A stretch of DNA of 64,000 nt, taken from the NCBI GenBank assembly GCA_013286045.1, contig JABDGM010000002.1, positions 1 to 64,000 of the forward strand, given 5' to 3'. This stretch comes from Planctomycetota bacterium (GTDB taxonomy: Bacteria; Planctomycetota; Planctomycetia; Pirellulales; Lacipirellulaceae). Each line of letters begins with the position of its first letter. Position 1 is the first letter of the stretch. This document shows, in pieces, positions 36,309 through 46,618 of this stretch. The translations under genes and the position numbers were made by a program. The notes under the pieces are model-generated. The model had not been told where the DNA came from, searched no databases, and saw nothing but the letters and a program-made list of their open reading frames with translations.

Positions 36309-38087
36309 TTGGCGTTTTACTTTTCCGGCGCACGTTCCACGCGCCAACGTGTTAGCATTTGCGAACGAGACTCCCCGTTGTTTACTGCGCCGATTTATCG
36401 CGCGGCACTCACGGCCGTGGCGACGGTCTCTGCTCTGGCTTGCGCTGCGGTAGCACAAGAAAGCCAGCCGACTGTTCGCACACAACCATCAAGCGCGTAC
36501 GCCGGAAGCTCAACCACTGGCCTAGGCAGCGATGGCATCTCCGCTACGGATGACGTTCGTGAACAGCTCGATCGCCAGGAAATAGAGCTTCGTCGATTGC
36601 GTCGTGAGCTCGAAGAATTACGGGCAGGAAATCTTCCGACTGCGGCGTCTTACACCTCCGCGGATAAAACCAGTTCTGTGGCGGGCGCTTCCGGCAGCTA
36701 CGACAACAAAGAATCACTACCCTCACCGGGGAAGTCAAATGCCGATGCGCAGTCGCCAGCGGACGACGGTCGGCCGGTATTTGGACCCGCGTATGAAGTC
36801 GGAAGCGACAAAGCGCTCAGTTCGAGCTGGAACAACGGCTTTGAAGCAAAAAGTAAGAACGGTGACTTCCGTTATCGAGCTGGCGGTTTGCTGCAGTTCG
36901 ACTCTAGTTTTCTCAACACCGATCCAGACCTGCTCCGGCCACCCGCAGCAGGCGGCATCGGTTCGAATCCCGATTCGCTACAGATTCGCCGGGCTCGAAT
37001 CACGCTTGAAGGCACGGCCTACGAGGTGTTTGACTTCAAGTTTGAATGGGATTTCGCAAACTTCGTCGCGCCAGCCGCCGCCTCCGCAGGCCAGCCAGTC
37101 GTCAGCACGCCGGGTTTGACTGAAATGTGGGGCCAGTGGACACAACTGCCGGTGCTTGGAATTATTCGCGTGGGCAACCAAAAGGAACCGCTTGGGCTGG
37201 AGCACGTCGAGCCCATCAAGTACCTGAGCTTCATCGAGCCGTCTTATTTATTTGACATGGTCTTCGGACCTTTTAATTTGGGTTTCACTCCCGGCATTCA
37301 GGTTATGAATTGGTCCGAGGACCAATCCACAACTTGGCAATACGGGGTCTTCGGAAATGACTCGGACGGCTTCGGTTACAGCATCAACAATGACTGGGCG
37401 ATTACCGGACGAGCAACGCACTTGCTCTGGTATGATGAACCCTCCAATGGGCGTTACCTGTGGGAGGTGGGAACGTCCGGTAGCATCCGCACGCCGGATG
37501 AGGGTGCGGTGCGGTTGCGAACCCGCGGCGATATTCGCAGCGGACCGCCGGGGGTATTGAATCCAATCTACGCCGACACCGGCGGATTGCTCTCAGACCA
37601 GCAAGACGTCGTGGCGTTTGAAACGTTTGCCCAGGCAGGGCCGTGGTCGTTGCAAGGTGAGTATGCTGGCACTTGGGTCCAGGACGCGGTGCAGCCTGCC
37701 GGGGTCGATCACGGCACGCCATTTTTTCATGGCGGCTACGTCGAACTGCTTTATTTTTTGACAGGTGACTGTCGTAATTTCAATAAGCAGTTCGCAGTTC
37801 CCGATCGTACCGTGCCACTAGAAAACGCCTTTCTGGTCGAAACTGCGAATGGATACAGCTCCGGGCGCGGTGCATGGCAACTGGGGATCCGCTATTCCGG
37901 CATCGATTTGAACGACAACGGCATCAACGGCGGCATTCTGAACTCGGGCACGCTCGGTCTGAATTGGTTTCCGAACCCAAACACCATCATCCAATTCAAT
38001 TACGATTTGACGCACCGTAGCCAAGTAAGCGGCACGCCGGATGGGTTTATTAACGGATTCGGCGCGCGAATGGCGTACAACTTCTAG
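36309..38087 (+). CDS. Phosphate-selective-type porin, paralogue of the preceding gene
   Basis: Same layout as the gene before it: signal peptide (ALTAVATVSALACAAVAQES), coiled-coil lead (REQLDRQEIELRRLRREL), linker, then a barrel with FRYRAGGLLQFD, RRARITLEGTAYEVFDFKF, NQKEPLGLEH and a C-terminal MAYNF. The open frame begins with TTG at 36309; the true start may lie nearer the signal peptide. Similar wording along both barrels (GDIRSGPPGVLNPIYADTG occurs in both) shows a tandem duplication that has since diverged. Ligand unknown; anion or metal-complex passage are both possible. Confidence 0.8.
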   Translation: MAFYFSGARSTRQRVSICERDSPLFTAPIYRAALTAVATVSALACAAVAQESQPTVRTQPSSAYAGSSTTGLGSDGISATDDVREQLDRQEIELRRLRRELEELRAGNLPTAASYTSADKTSSVAGASGSYDNKESLPSPGKSNADAQSPADDGRPVFGPAYEVGSDKALSSSWNNGFEAKSKNGDFRYRAGGLLQFDSSFLNTDPDLLRPPAAGGIGSNPDSLQIRRARITLEGTAYEVFDFKFEWDFANFVAPAAASAGQPVVSTPGLTEMWGQWTQLPVLGIIRVGNQKEPLGLEHVEPIKYLSFIEPSYLFDMVFGPFNLGFTPGIQVMNWSEDQSTTWQYGVFGNDSDGFGYSINNDWAITGRATHLLWYDEPSNGRYLWEVGTSGSIRTPDEGAVRLRTRGDIRSGPPGVLNPIYADTGGLLSDQQDVVAFETFAQAGPWSLQGEYAGTWVQDAVQPAGVDHGTPFFHGGYVELLYFLTGDCRNFNKQFAVPDRTVPLENAFLVETANGYSSGRGAWQLGIRYSGIDLNDNGINGGILNSGTLGLNWFPNPNTIIQFNYDLTHRSQVSGTPDGFINGFGARMAYNF

Positions 38088-38103
38088 ACGGGCCTAATGC
38101 TCG

Positions 38104-39717
38104 TTAGTGAGTCGTCAGGCAGTCAATCGACTGAGGTTCGCCCCACACTTTGTTATCGACGACGTTTTGGGCCGGATAACCTAACGCGTGGTAAAGTCTG
38201 AACTGCGCCTTGTTGTAGTCATTCACACTGGCATAATAGTTTAGGTAAGATTGCAATAACTGTCGCAGAGCTGCGGTGACTTCTTGGGGGCGGATCGCCA
38301 GTTGCAGTTGATTACCGGAGCGAATTGTCTCGCCCAGCCCGCGAAGATTTCCATCAAACGAGGCTTTGGCGGCGATCAATCCTGACTCGGCCTCGCCGAC
38401 GCGAGTCGCCGCTGCCAATACGCGAGCTCGGGCCTGGACGACTTCCGCGGCCACGTTGTCTTGCGTGCGAAAGAGCTCGACCGCGGCTTCGCGCTGTTCC
38501 CCGTGACGTTGATTCACTAAGCCAACATTTCCAGCGCCAAGGTTTTGGAGTTGCCAAAGCACTTGAAAATCCCAGTCGCTACGTCCAGCCCAGGTAGGAT
38601 CCTGGCCCGTAAGCCCGGCGCCATAGATGCCCGCGCCCAATGTTTGGCCAGGCGTAGAACCACCCTCTAAAACGAGACTCGGAATCCACGGCCGCATTTT
38701 TTCTTGTTTGAGCCTTGCAATCGTTGCTTGAACAATTGCTTGTTGTGATGCAAGCTCCGGCCGGTTCGTAAGCCCTTCCGTGATCAGTTCGTCGACCGCC
38801 TCGTCTGGAGCGACAACGGTCACTTTTAAATGCGGCGGTTCGAGCGGGATGATAACGGCCGCAGGATTTAATCGCAAAACACGGGTGAGATTGGAGCTAC
38901 TGATCCGCCAATCTTGTCTAGCGGTTGCCGTCTGTTGTTCTAAGTCAGCAAAAGCAGCGATAGCGCGCTCGACCTCGATTGGAGCAGTGAGGCCTAGCGA
39001 GAGTGAGCGAACTTTCTTTACCAGCTCATCGGCTTTGGCGTGCGTATCGACGTAAGCAGCTAACACGCCGCGCGACTCTTGCACGGAAAAATAAGCGTCC
39101 GAAACTGCCAGCAGTGCGTCATTCTGTGCTGCTTGAACGTCGTACGTCCGTGATCGATAAACCTGCTGCGCTGCAAGCGGAGCATAGATCGCATCTGTAA
39201 GGCCGAACACGGCTTTCATGCCGCCACCGGCCATGAACTGATTGCGAGAGTTAATTGCTACTTCGCCGGTAGTTCGAATCTGAGCGCCGTCGTGGCGTTG
39301 GTAATCTGTTCCCAAATCGACATCTGGAAGCCAGAGGACACGCGCCTTTTCAAGCTGTCCATATGCAGTGATTTCACTGGCTCGCGCGGCTTCGACTACG
39401 AGCGGCCGTGCTTCTGCCAATCTCAGTGCGGTGGCGAGGTTAATCGACAACGACTGGTCGATATCCTCGGGCCGCGCTGCGGGAATCTCTGGGACGTTGG
39501 ATGTGCCTAAAACTTGCGGAAGCGGACCGGGCTCAGGCAGTCGTTGTGGGGGTGGGATTTGTTCTGGGACGACGTCCTGGAAGTAGTTCGCAATGGCTCC
39601 CGAATGCACAACTGCGTCGTCGGGCCGAACATCTACCGCTTGTTGTGCGTATACGGCGCTGGGAGTAGCTAGCAATAGCGTTAATGCCAAGCGCGGCATG
39701 CAGATATGTCGCATCAT
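38104..39717 (-). CDS. TolC-family outer-membrane factor (second RND system)
   Basis: A 537-residue outer-membrane channel subunit. The signal peptide (RLALTLLLATPSAVYAQQ) is followed by a Pro-rich lead and two outer-membrane-factor repeats with long helices (for example LNLATALRLAEARPLVVEAARA, and a second half with RVGEAESGLIAAKASFDGN). It is transcribed away from the RND pump and adaptor at 40074-44957; the 356 bases between them should hold both promoters. It would complete that tripartite system as exit duct. Cargo cannot be told from the sequence. Confidence 0.85.
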   Translation of the reverse strand: MMRHICMPRLALTLLLATPSAVYAQQAVDVRPDDAVVHSGAIANYFQDVVPEQIPPPQRLPEPGPLPQVLGTSNVPEIPAARPEDIDQSLSINLATALRLAEARPLVVEAARASEITAYGQLEKARVLWLPDVDLGTDYQRHDGAQIRTTGEVAINSRNQFMAGGGMKAVFGLTDAIYAPLAAQQVYRSRTYDVQAAQNDALLAVSDAYFSVQESRGVLAAYVDTHAKADELVKKVRSLSLGLTAPIEVERAIAAFADLEQQTATARQDWRISSSNLTRVLRLNPAAVIIPLEPPHLKVTVVAPDEAVDELITEGLTNRPELASQQAIVQATIARLKQEKMRPWIPSLVLEGGSTPGQTLGAGIYGAGLTGQDPTWAGRSDWDFQVLWQLQNLGAGNVGLVNQRHGEQREAAVELFRTQDNVAAEVVQARARVLAAATRVGEAESGLIAAKASFDGNLRGLGETIRSGNQLQLAIRPQEVTAALRQLLQSYLNYYASVNDYNKAQFRLYHALGYPAQNVVDNKVWGEPQSIDCLTTH

Positions 39718-40073
39718 CGTTGCCCCCGATCAGCCGCTGATGGTCGTCCACTCGCGGTGAGCCGTCGCTCCGGCTACGCTGATCCATCGCCTAATAATCG
39801 TTACCATCGTCCCAGTTTCGATCGGGACTAGAGCTTATTGCACGGCAAAGTCGATACAATCAGAATAAGTGTAAGCGGACGCTGACCTTAAGACCTTCCT
39901 TGTTCTCCGCTAGCAATCCCCACCTTATTGGTCCGCAGGCGTGAGTGCCACTAGCAATTTCGCATTGCCGATAGCGGCTAAAGCGCTCCATTGGCGACGC
40001 AAGTGACTGGCGTGCCAACAACGCGATGCCAGCAGCAACGTCTAACCGAGCCACTTGAAGACAGGAGCTCGCG
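39718..40073. other. Divergent intergenic region of the second RND system
   Basis: No gene seen in about 356 bases between the outer-membrane factor and the pump. It should carry the promoters in both directions. No clear palindromic operator or regulator gene was spotted. Confidence 0.45.
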
Positions 40074-43000
40074 GTGAACTTTATCGTATTTGGAATGCGT
40101 CACCCGATCAGCACGATGATGATGATCGTGACGTTGATCGCCGTCGGCGGGCTGGCGTTATCTCGCATGCGGGTCGATATCTTCCCGCCCATCAATCAGC
40201 CGCAAATTGTCGTTTTCTGCAACTACGGCGGCATGGATCCTAGCCAGATGGAGGGTCTCCTCGTCAATCAGTTCGAGTTGGCGTTTCAATATGTAGACGG
40301 CGTAAAGAACATCGAATCACGTTGCATCAGCCAAGTCGCGCTCATTAAGCTCGCGTTCTACCCAGGTACCGATATGGCCAAAGCGATGGCCTCGGTCGTA
40401 AGCCAAGCGAACCGGGCACAGGCAAGCATGCCGCCCAATGTGCTGCCTCCGCTTATCATGCAGCTCGACGCGGGCAGTGTCCCCGTCGGCTATCTCGTAT
40501 TGCAAAGTAAGAATCGAACGCTTGGAGAAATGGGCGACCTCGCCCAAATGCGAATTCGGGCGCTTGTTCAGTCCAACGTGCCCGGGACCATGGCCACCTC
40601 TCCTTTTGGAACCAATACCCGTGCGATCGTGATCAGCGTTGATCCCGATCGGCTGCGATCGTATGACCTTACGCCCGATTCAGTCGTATCCGCGATTCGA
40701 GACGGCAATTTCATCAGTCCGTCGGGCAATGTGTATGTTCAAGATGAAATGCCATTGGTGCCGAACAACGCCATGATCAGTGAGCCGAAAGACTTCGGTA
40801 ACATTCCTATTAAACCCGGTAGTGGCGTGTATGTGCGCGATGTTGGCACGATCTCCGATGCGACCGACTTAAACTACGGCTACGCGTTGGTGAACGGACA
40901 TAAGTCCGTTTATTTGCCAATCGTCAAAAAGAGCACGGCTTCGACGTTGCAAGTTGTCGGCGACATAAAAAAGTCGATGCCGCTGTTCAAAAGCGTGTTG
41001 CCGGACGACGTCAATTTAAGTTTCGAATTCGATGAGTCGCCCGCCGTTAAGAGTGCGATCAGCAACGTGTTTATGGAGGGCTTGATCGGCACGGTGCTCA
41101 CAGGCGTGATGGTATTGATTTTTCTCCGCGATTGGCGGAGTGTGATTGTCGTCGTGCTCAATATTCCGCTCGCGCTGCTCGGGTCATTGTTTGGCCTATG
41201 GGTTACCGGCTACACGATCAATATCATGACGCTCGGCGGCCTAGCATTGGCGATCGGCATTCTCGTCGACGTGGCCACCGTATCGATCGAAAACATCCAC
41301 GTTCAGATGACTCGTACGAAGTCGCTGGCCCGCGCCGTAGAGCGAGGCAGTCATGAAACCGCGGTGCCGAGATTGTTGGCGCTCGTTTGCGTGCTGTCCG
41401 TGTTCATTCCCGCATTTATCATGGAAGAGCCGATTCGATCGTTGTTCGTGCCGCTGGCGCTCGCGGTCGGGTTCGCAATGGTTTCCTCGTACGTGCTATC
41501 GAGCACGTTCGTACCTGTTATATCTGTCTGGCTGATCAAGCATCACGGCGAGCACGCGGAACATGGGAAGCGGGGACTGTTCGATCGAACTCAGCGCATC
41601 GTCCGGATTTGGCTTCGTCGTCTAAGAAGAGGTCGTCGACTCGTAATTCCGGCATACATTACAGACCGTCTCAATCAGCCTGAGAAACCAGGAATAAAGC
41701 ACTCAGAAACTGCCAAGCAGGGATTGTTCGATCGATTTCAGGTCGTTTTCGGTGGCTGTGTGCGACAACTCGTAACTTGGCGGTGGATCGTCGTACCTGC
41801 CTATCTCGGCGTCAGTTTGTTCGTGCTGCTAGCGGCGGGGAGCCAACTCGGAATGGAACTGTTCCCGCAGGTGGACTCGGGAGAGTTCGTACTACGATTC
41901 CATGCGCCGCCCGGATCAAATTTCGAAATCACCCGGCAAATCGCGGCGAAAATTCTGCAAGTAATCGACGAAGAAGCACAGGCCGGAAACGTTCGAATTT
42001 CAATGGGCTTCGCTGGCCAGCAAGCGCCCGTCTATTCAATGAACAATTTGATTCTTTTTATGCGTGGGCCCGACGACGGGCAGCTGCGCATCGCACTAGA
42101 AGAAGAAAGTGGTATACGCCTAGCGCCGTTCCGAGAACGCTTGCGTAAAGTGCTGCCTGAAAAGGTTAGGCCATGGTTAGCGGACTTACTTGAACAACAA
42201 GGCCTCACGGCTGCCTCCGCAAAAGCCCGGGCGGATCAGGTCGCGTTCGGTTTCGAGCCGGGTGATATCGTGAGCGAGGTGATGAGCTTCGGGTCACCAA
42301 CGCCCATCGAGATTGCCGTGGTCAGTCCCAACTTAGCAGACGCTAAAGAGCATGCGGACAAAATCAAAACTGAGTTGGAAAAAATCCCCTATTTTCGCGA
42401 CGTCGCATACCATCAGTCGATTGATTATCCAACGGTGCCGGTGCAAATCGACCGGGAGCGGGCCGGCATGAGCGGCATGACGGCGAAAGAAGTTGCAGAC
42501 GCCATTTTGGTGAGCACGTCATCGAGCCGTTACGTCGCCCGCAACTACTGGCGCGACCCAAAATCTGGAGTGGATTATCAAGTCGAGGTACTCGTTCCGA
42601 CGAAACGGATGAATTCATCGCGACAAGTGGAAACGATACCCTTGCGCCGCGTGTCGGGAGGGTCGAACTTGCTTGTGCGCGATGTGGCCACGGTTAGTAA
42701 GGGAACGATGCCTGGACAGTTCGACCGAAACACCATGCAACGATTTCTGAGTTTAACCGCGAACGTCGAGGGTGAAGACTTAGGTCGGGCTGCGCGTCAA
42801 ATCAATGATGCCATCGAAGCGGCTGGCCAGCTACCAAAAGGTGTAAGAATTGATATCCGTGGCCAAATAACGCCAATGCAAGAGATGTTCAAATCGATGA
42901 CAATAGGATTGGCGATCGCCGTCGTTACCATCATGATTTTACTAACGGCATATTTTGAATCGCCGCGGCTGGCACTCGCTGCCGTGAGTGCCGTACCTGG

Positions 43001-43490
43001 TGTTCTCAGTGGTGTGGCATTGATTTTGTACATCACCAACACTTCGCTGAACATCGAATCATTCATGGGCTCGATTATGTGCATCGGCGTGTCGCTGTCG
43101 AACTCCGTAATGATGGTGTCGTTCATCGCGAGAGATTGGCAGCATGGGAAAAGTTCATTTGATGCCGCTTGGCTTGGCGCTCAAGAACGCTTGCGGCCAA
43201 TTTTAATGACGGCGTGCGCCATGACGGTCGGTATGGTGCCAATGGCACTTGCTTTGGAACGAGGTAGTGAAATGCAGGCGCCGCTGGGGCGAGCCGTTAT
43301 TGGTGGATTAGTTGTGTCTACTTTCGCCACGTTGCTGATTGTGCCGTCGGTATTTGCCCTGCTGATGGGCGCTCGCCCGTCTGTGTCACCGTCTGTACAT
43401 CCCGACGATCCTGCGAGTCGATATTACGATCCCTTGCCGGTCAAAGAAGGCGACGATCCCCGTACGAGTCAAGCCTTTGCCCACGCATGA
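40074..43490 (+). CDS. RND efflux pump, HAE-like
   Basis: A 1138-residue inner-membrane RND transporter with a GTG start. MNFIVFGMRHPISTMMMIVTLI is helix 1, followed by the porter domain FFPPINQPQIVV-like strand, a helix-4 relay segment AIGILVDVATVSIEN (one Asp where AcrB has two), and a second half ending in a Pro/Asp-rich cytoplasmic tail. It is about 90 residues longer than AcrB, with a basic cytoplasmic loop between the halves (around 505-560, LRRLRRGRRLV) and an acidic tail. Together with the adaptor lipoprotein 24 bases downstream and the divergent outer-membrane factor it makes a complete tripartite exporter. Family members export drugs, solvents or signalling molecules; metal relay methionines are not apparent. 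Confidence 0.87.
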   Translation: MNFIVFGMRHPISTMMMIVTLIAVGGLALSRMRVDIFPPINQPQIVVFCNYGGMDPSQMEGLLVNQFELAFQYVDGVKNIESRCISQVALIKLAFYPGTDMAKAMASVVSQANRAQASMPPNVLPPLIMQLDAGSVPVGYLVLQSKNRTLGEMGDLAQMRIRALVQSNVPGTMATSPFGTNTRAIVISVDPDRLRSYDLTPDSVVSAIRDGNFISPSGNVYVQDEMPLVPNNAMISEPKDFGNIPIKPGSGVYVRDVGTISDATDLNYGYALVNGHKSVYLPIVKKSTASTLQVVGDIKKSMPLFKSVLPDDVNLSFEFDESPAVKSAISNVFMEGLIGTVLTGVMVLIFLRDWRSVIVVVLNIPLALLGSLFGLWVTGYTINIMTLGGLALAIGILVDVATVSIENIHVQMTRTKSLARAVERGSHETAVPRLLALVCVLSVFIPAFIMEEPIRSLFVPLALAVGFAMVSSYVLSSTFVPVISVWLIKHHGEHAEHGKRGLFDRTQRIVRIWLRRLRRGRRLVIPAYITDRLNQPEKPGIKHSETAKQGLFDRFQVVFGGCVRQLVTWRWIVVPAYLGVSLFVLLAAGSQLGMELFPQVDSGEFVLRFHAPPGSNFEITRQIAAKILQVIDEEAQAGNVRISMGFAGQQAPVYSMNNLILFMRGPDDGQLRIALEEESGIRLAPFRERLRKVLPEKVRPWLADLLEQQGLTAASAKARADQVAFGFEPGDIVSEVMSFGSPTPIEIAVVSPNLADAKEHADKIKTELEKIPYFRDVAYHQSIDYPTVPVQIDRERAGMSGMTAKEVADAILVSTSSSRYVARNYWRDPKSGVDYQVEVLVPTKRMNSSRQVETIPLRRVSGGSNLLVRDVATVSKGTMPGQFDRNTMQRFLSLTANVEGEDLGRAARQINDAIEAAGQLPKGVRIDIRGQITPMQEMFKSMTIGLAIAVVTIMILLTAYFESPRLALAAVSAVPGVLSGVALILYITNTSLNIESFMGSIMCIGVSLSNSVMMVSFIARDWQHGKSSFDAAWLGAQERLRPILMTACAMTVGMVPMALALERGSEMQAPLGRAVIGGLVVSTFATLLIVPSVFALLMGARPSVSPSVHPDDPASRYYDPLPVKEGDDPRTSQAFAHA

Positions 43491-43514
43491 AGGCGATCTG
43501 AAAGGAAGTAAACT

Positions 43515-44957
43515 GTGAAATCGGTGAATCGACTTCTGCTTGGAATGCTGCTCTGCGGTTTTGCATACGGCTGCAGTAAACCAAAGACGGATAAAGCCGC
43601 GCCACTCAATTTGGTGCCGACAGTAAAAGTTGAGCAACCTGCATTGCGCGACATCGAACGTATTATTGCCCAGCCAGGGGCGATCGAAGCGTACGAGCAA
43701 ACGTCGATTTATTCCAAGATCCCGGGCTTCGTGCAGAAGTGGCACGTCGACATTGGCGATCGGGTTAAGAAGGGTGATTTGCTGATTGAGTTGCTTGTTC
43801 CTGAGCTGGCCGATGAGCACAGTCAAAAGGTCGCCCAGATCGAGCAGTCCCGGGCAGTCGTTCACCAATCCGAGAAGCTCATAACGGTAGCGGAAAGCAA
43901 CGTTCAATCTGCACAGGACGCTGTGACCGAAGCAAAGGCCAATATCGATCGCTACGTGGCGGACGTGGATCGATGGCAAGGTGAGATGAATCGCTTAAGA
44001 GGCCTCGCGAAAGATGGGGTTGTTAATCAGGAGGTCCTTGCCGAAACAGAGAATCAACTGAAGTCGAGCCAAGCGGCATTGGAATCTGCTCACGCCGCTG
44101 TAAAGAGCAAAGAATCGCAACGCCTCGCGGCCGAAGCCCAAGTGGGAAAGGCCAAGGCAGACTTAAATGCCAGTCAAGCGCAGGTCAAAGTTGCCGAGGC
44201 AGAAGAGCAGCGGCTTGCTTCGATGTTCCAGTACACAAAGATCACTGCTCCCTACGACGGCGCGATCACCTCGCGCAACGTCAGTACCGGCGATTTTGTC
44301 CGTGCGGGCACCGGCAACTCGCCTGAGGGCGGAAGTTCCGAGGCATCCGGTGGTTCACCAATGCCGATGTTAGTCGTTACGCGTACCGATCCGATGGTAT
44401 TCGTCATCGGAGTACCGGAGGTCGATGCGCAATACGTGAAAGTAGGCACCAAAGCGTCGCTTCGACTTCAGGCGCTCGCTGGTCGCGAGTTTGACGTTGC
44501 AGTCACTCGAATCGCCCCTACGCTCAACAAGCAGAGTCGAACCTTGATGGCTGAGGTCGACTTGCCGAATCCCAATGGCGAACTTTTGCCGGGAATGTAT
44601 GCTTACGGGTCCATTGAATTGAACCGCTCGAAAGTTCGCGCAATACCCAATTCAGCGACCGTGCAAATTGGCAATCGGATGTGCTGTTATTTAGTGGAGA
44701 ACGGGAAGGCGTCGCGCACTCAAATTCAAATCGGCGTCACCGACGGCAGTTGGACCGAGGTCGTGAAAAAAGAATCCTATCCAACAAACGGACAGTCCGG
44801 GACCTGGCAGGATTTCGACGGTTCAGAAAAAGTCATCGTTGGTGATCTGTCAGAGATTTCTGATGGCGAGCGGGTTGCGCTCGACGAAGGCCAAGCTCAG
44901 CAGCCGAAGTTAACCAGCTTTAAAGCTGGTCACGAAGTTGCCGCAACAACGCGCTAA
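43515..44957 (+). CDS. RND periplasmic adaptor lipoprotein
   Basis: A 480-residue membrane fusion protein with a GTG start. The lipoprotein signal MKSVNRLLLGMLLCGFAYGCS ends in a lipobox cysteine. The lipoyl half-motif (QTSIYSKIPGFVQKWHVDIGDRV) is followed by an unusually long alpha-hairpin (about 90-240, full of Glu/Ala/Gln heptads), the second lipoyl half (ITAPYDGAITSRNVSTGDFV), a Gly/Ser-rich insert (residues 265-282), the beta-barrel and the membrane-proximal domain. It bridges the pump at 40074 and the outer-membrane factor at 38104. Order pump then adaptor is the reverse of the copper operon, so the two systems have separate origins. Confidence 0.87.
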   Translation: MKSVNRLLLGMLLCGFAYGCSKPKTDKAAPLNLVPTVKVEQPALRDIERIIAQPGAIEAYEQTSIYSKIPGFVQKWHVDIGDRVKKGDLLIELLVPELADEHSQKVAQIEQSRAVVHQSEKLITVAESNVQSAQDAVTEAKANIDRYVADVDRWQGEMNRLRGLAKDGVVNQEVLAETENQLKSSQAALESAHAAVKSKESQRLAAEAQVGKAKADLNASQAQVKVAEAEEQRLASMFQYTKITAPYDGAITSRNVSTGDFVRAGTGNSPEGGSSEASGGSPMPMLVVTRTDPMVFVIGVPEVDAQYVKVGTKASLRLQALAGREFDVAVTRIAPTLNKQSRTLMAEVDLPNPNGELLPGMYAYGSIELNRSKVRAIPNSATVQIGNRMCCYLVENGKASRTQIQIGVTDGSWTEVVKKESYPTNGQSGTWQDFDGSEKVIVGDLSEISDGERVALDEGQAQQPKLTSFKAGHEVAATTR

Positions 44958-45071
44958 GTGACGAAGCCTCGCGCGGTCAATTGTCCAACTTTCGCTAACG
45001 AATACGAAGCGATCGAGTTGGGAATTCGGTCTCTCGTGGAGGACCGGCGATTCCGGGCGACAGCCGCTCAA

Positions 45072-46286
45072 TCATTTGGGCGACGGCGAGGTCGGGATCG
45101 CGGCGACACTATTGTGCTGCTTGGCAAGCAATTCGGCGGCCTCTGCTTTTTGTCCTGACTTCTCAAGCAATGCGGCATAACGCTGCACGAGGCTGTCCAT
45201 GTCAGGATGATGGTTTGACCCGAAGGCCTTTTCGTAGGTAGCCAGAGATTCTTTGTACAAGGATGCGGCTTCGTCAGTTTTGCCTTGCATTTCGCGCACC
45301 TGACCAAGCTGTTCAAGACTACGCGCTACCTTGGGATGTGCGACAGGGAATGCCTTCTTTCGCGATTGCAGAGAGGCTTCGCACAACGGTTCGGCTTCGG
45401 TCGCCTTTTCTTCGGCGATGTACACTTCGGCAAGGCCCGATTGACAGTTCGCCACGTACGGATGGTCGGCAGCGAACATTTTTGCAAAGGATTCTAAGCA
45501 TACACGGCTCAACTCTTCCGCCTCTTCGTATTTCTTCTCGGCGCAATACGTCTTCGCCAAATTGCTCTTCCCCATCCCAACGGTCGGGTTGTTTTCACCG
45601 AGCGTTTGTGTCCAGATCTCAAGCGACTGTTTCCCGAGAGACTCGGCTTCGTCGTACTTCTTTTCTTCGCGCACCACGACCGACAGGTTTTGTAAAACGT
45701 TGGCATACGCCGGATTCTTTTCGCCCGCGAATTGGCGGACGAGGGCCAGAGAGCGTCGATAAAGAGCTTCTGCCTCATCGTTTCGTCCCTCGGTGCGGTA
45801 GAGGACCGCGAGGTTCTGTGCCGCTGCCGCAATTCCAGCTTGGTCGCTAGGATAATTCTTTTCGATCGCGGCTAAGGCTTGCTTCCCAACCTTTTCCGCC
45901 TCATCGAACTTGGCTTCTTCTTGGTACAGTGACGCAAGATTGATTTGGCCTCGAATCGCATTTCTACCGTTTGCCCCTTCGGCATGTTCGACGATCGCAT
46001 TTGCGCGTTTGTAAGATGCCTCTGCGTCTACGTAGTAAGCTAAGCCCTGCTGCACGCTCGCCAGCATTCCCAGCGATTGGGCAAACCGCGGATCATTGCC
46101 CCCGAATTGTTCGGCCTGGGTGGCGGCGGATTGAAGTTGCTTAAGAGCTTCGGAATAGTTGCCTTGTTGCTGCGCCCTGAGCCCAGCCTGCATCGAGTTC
46201 TTCCACCCAGATTCCTGAGCAGCTGCAATGTTCGTGCAAAATATGAGCGCACAGGCGGTGACTAGTTCGAATCGTTGTAATTGCAC
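45072..46286 (-). CDS. Secreted tetratricopeptide-repeat protein
   Basis: A 404-residue exported protein with a GTG start, signal peptide (FELVTACALIFCTNIAAAQ) and about eight TPR units, several of the 42-residue kinesin-light-chain kind (AEALYRRSLALVRQFAGEKNPAYANVLQNL is one helix pair in pattern). These superhelices bind protein partners. It stands alone, convergent with the adaptor gene before it. Function in this context is unknown; periplasmic assembly or surface protein scaffolding are reasonable guesses. Confidence 0.8.
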   Translation of the reverse strand: MQLQRFELVTACALIFCTNIAAAQESGWKNSMQAGLRAQQQGNYSEALKQLQSAATQAEQFGGNDPRFAQSLGMLASVQQGLAYYVDAEASYKRANAIVEHAEGANGRNAIRGQINLASLYQEEAKFDEAEKVGKQALAAIEKNYPSDQAGIAAAAQNLAVLYRTEGRNDEAEALYRRSLALVRQFAGEKNPAYANVLQNLSVVVREEKKYDEAESLGKQSLEIWTQTLGENNPTVGMGKSNLAKTYCAEKKYEEAEELSRVCLESFAKMFAADHPYVANCQSGLAEVYIAEEKATEAEPLCEASLQSRKKAFPVAHPKVARSLEQLGQVREMQGKTDEAASLYKESLATYEKAFGSNHHPDMDSLVQRYAALLEKSGQKAEAAELLAKQHNSVAAIPTSPSPK

Positions 46287-46618
46287 AGCTTAACTCCTAG
46301 CGCACAGAGTGAATCGCTTACGGTCCGAAAATCCTTGGCCGGCTCATGAGCTGAACGAGGCGTTCAGATCGGACCGTTCAACGGTAGGCAGCAAAAGGCG
46401 TAACTATTTATTCAATTCTTTGCTCAACGACAATGCGAAAATCGTGCGCTGAAGACTGCTAGCTGGCGAAGAGATGTCCCCGAGTCTACTGTCGCTAGCT
46501 GCCCTAATTCTTTGGCCGCGAGAAGAAGCCGAGTGGGAGTGACGCCATCGCCAAACGATCAGCGACAGCTTGGTCCTGGCATTTCCGGTTCGCCCGATCA
46601 GGCTGATTCGTCCAGCCG
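46287..46618. other. Intergenic region
   Basis: No gene recognised between the TPR gene start and repeat copy 1. The left part presumably contains the promoter of the minus-strand TPR gene. Confidence 0.4.

Noticed and set aside
44958-45158. Plus-strand 66-codon frame after the adaptor gene
   Set aside because: Overlaps the 3' end of the TPR gene antisense and lacks a plausible start signal.
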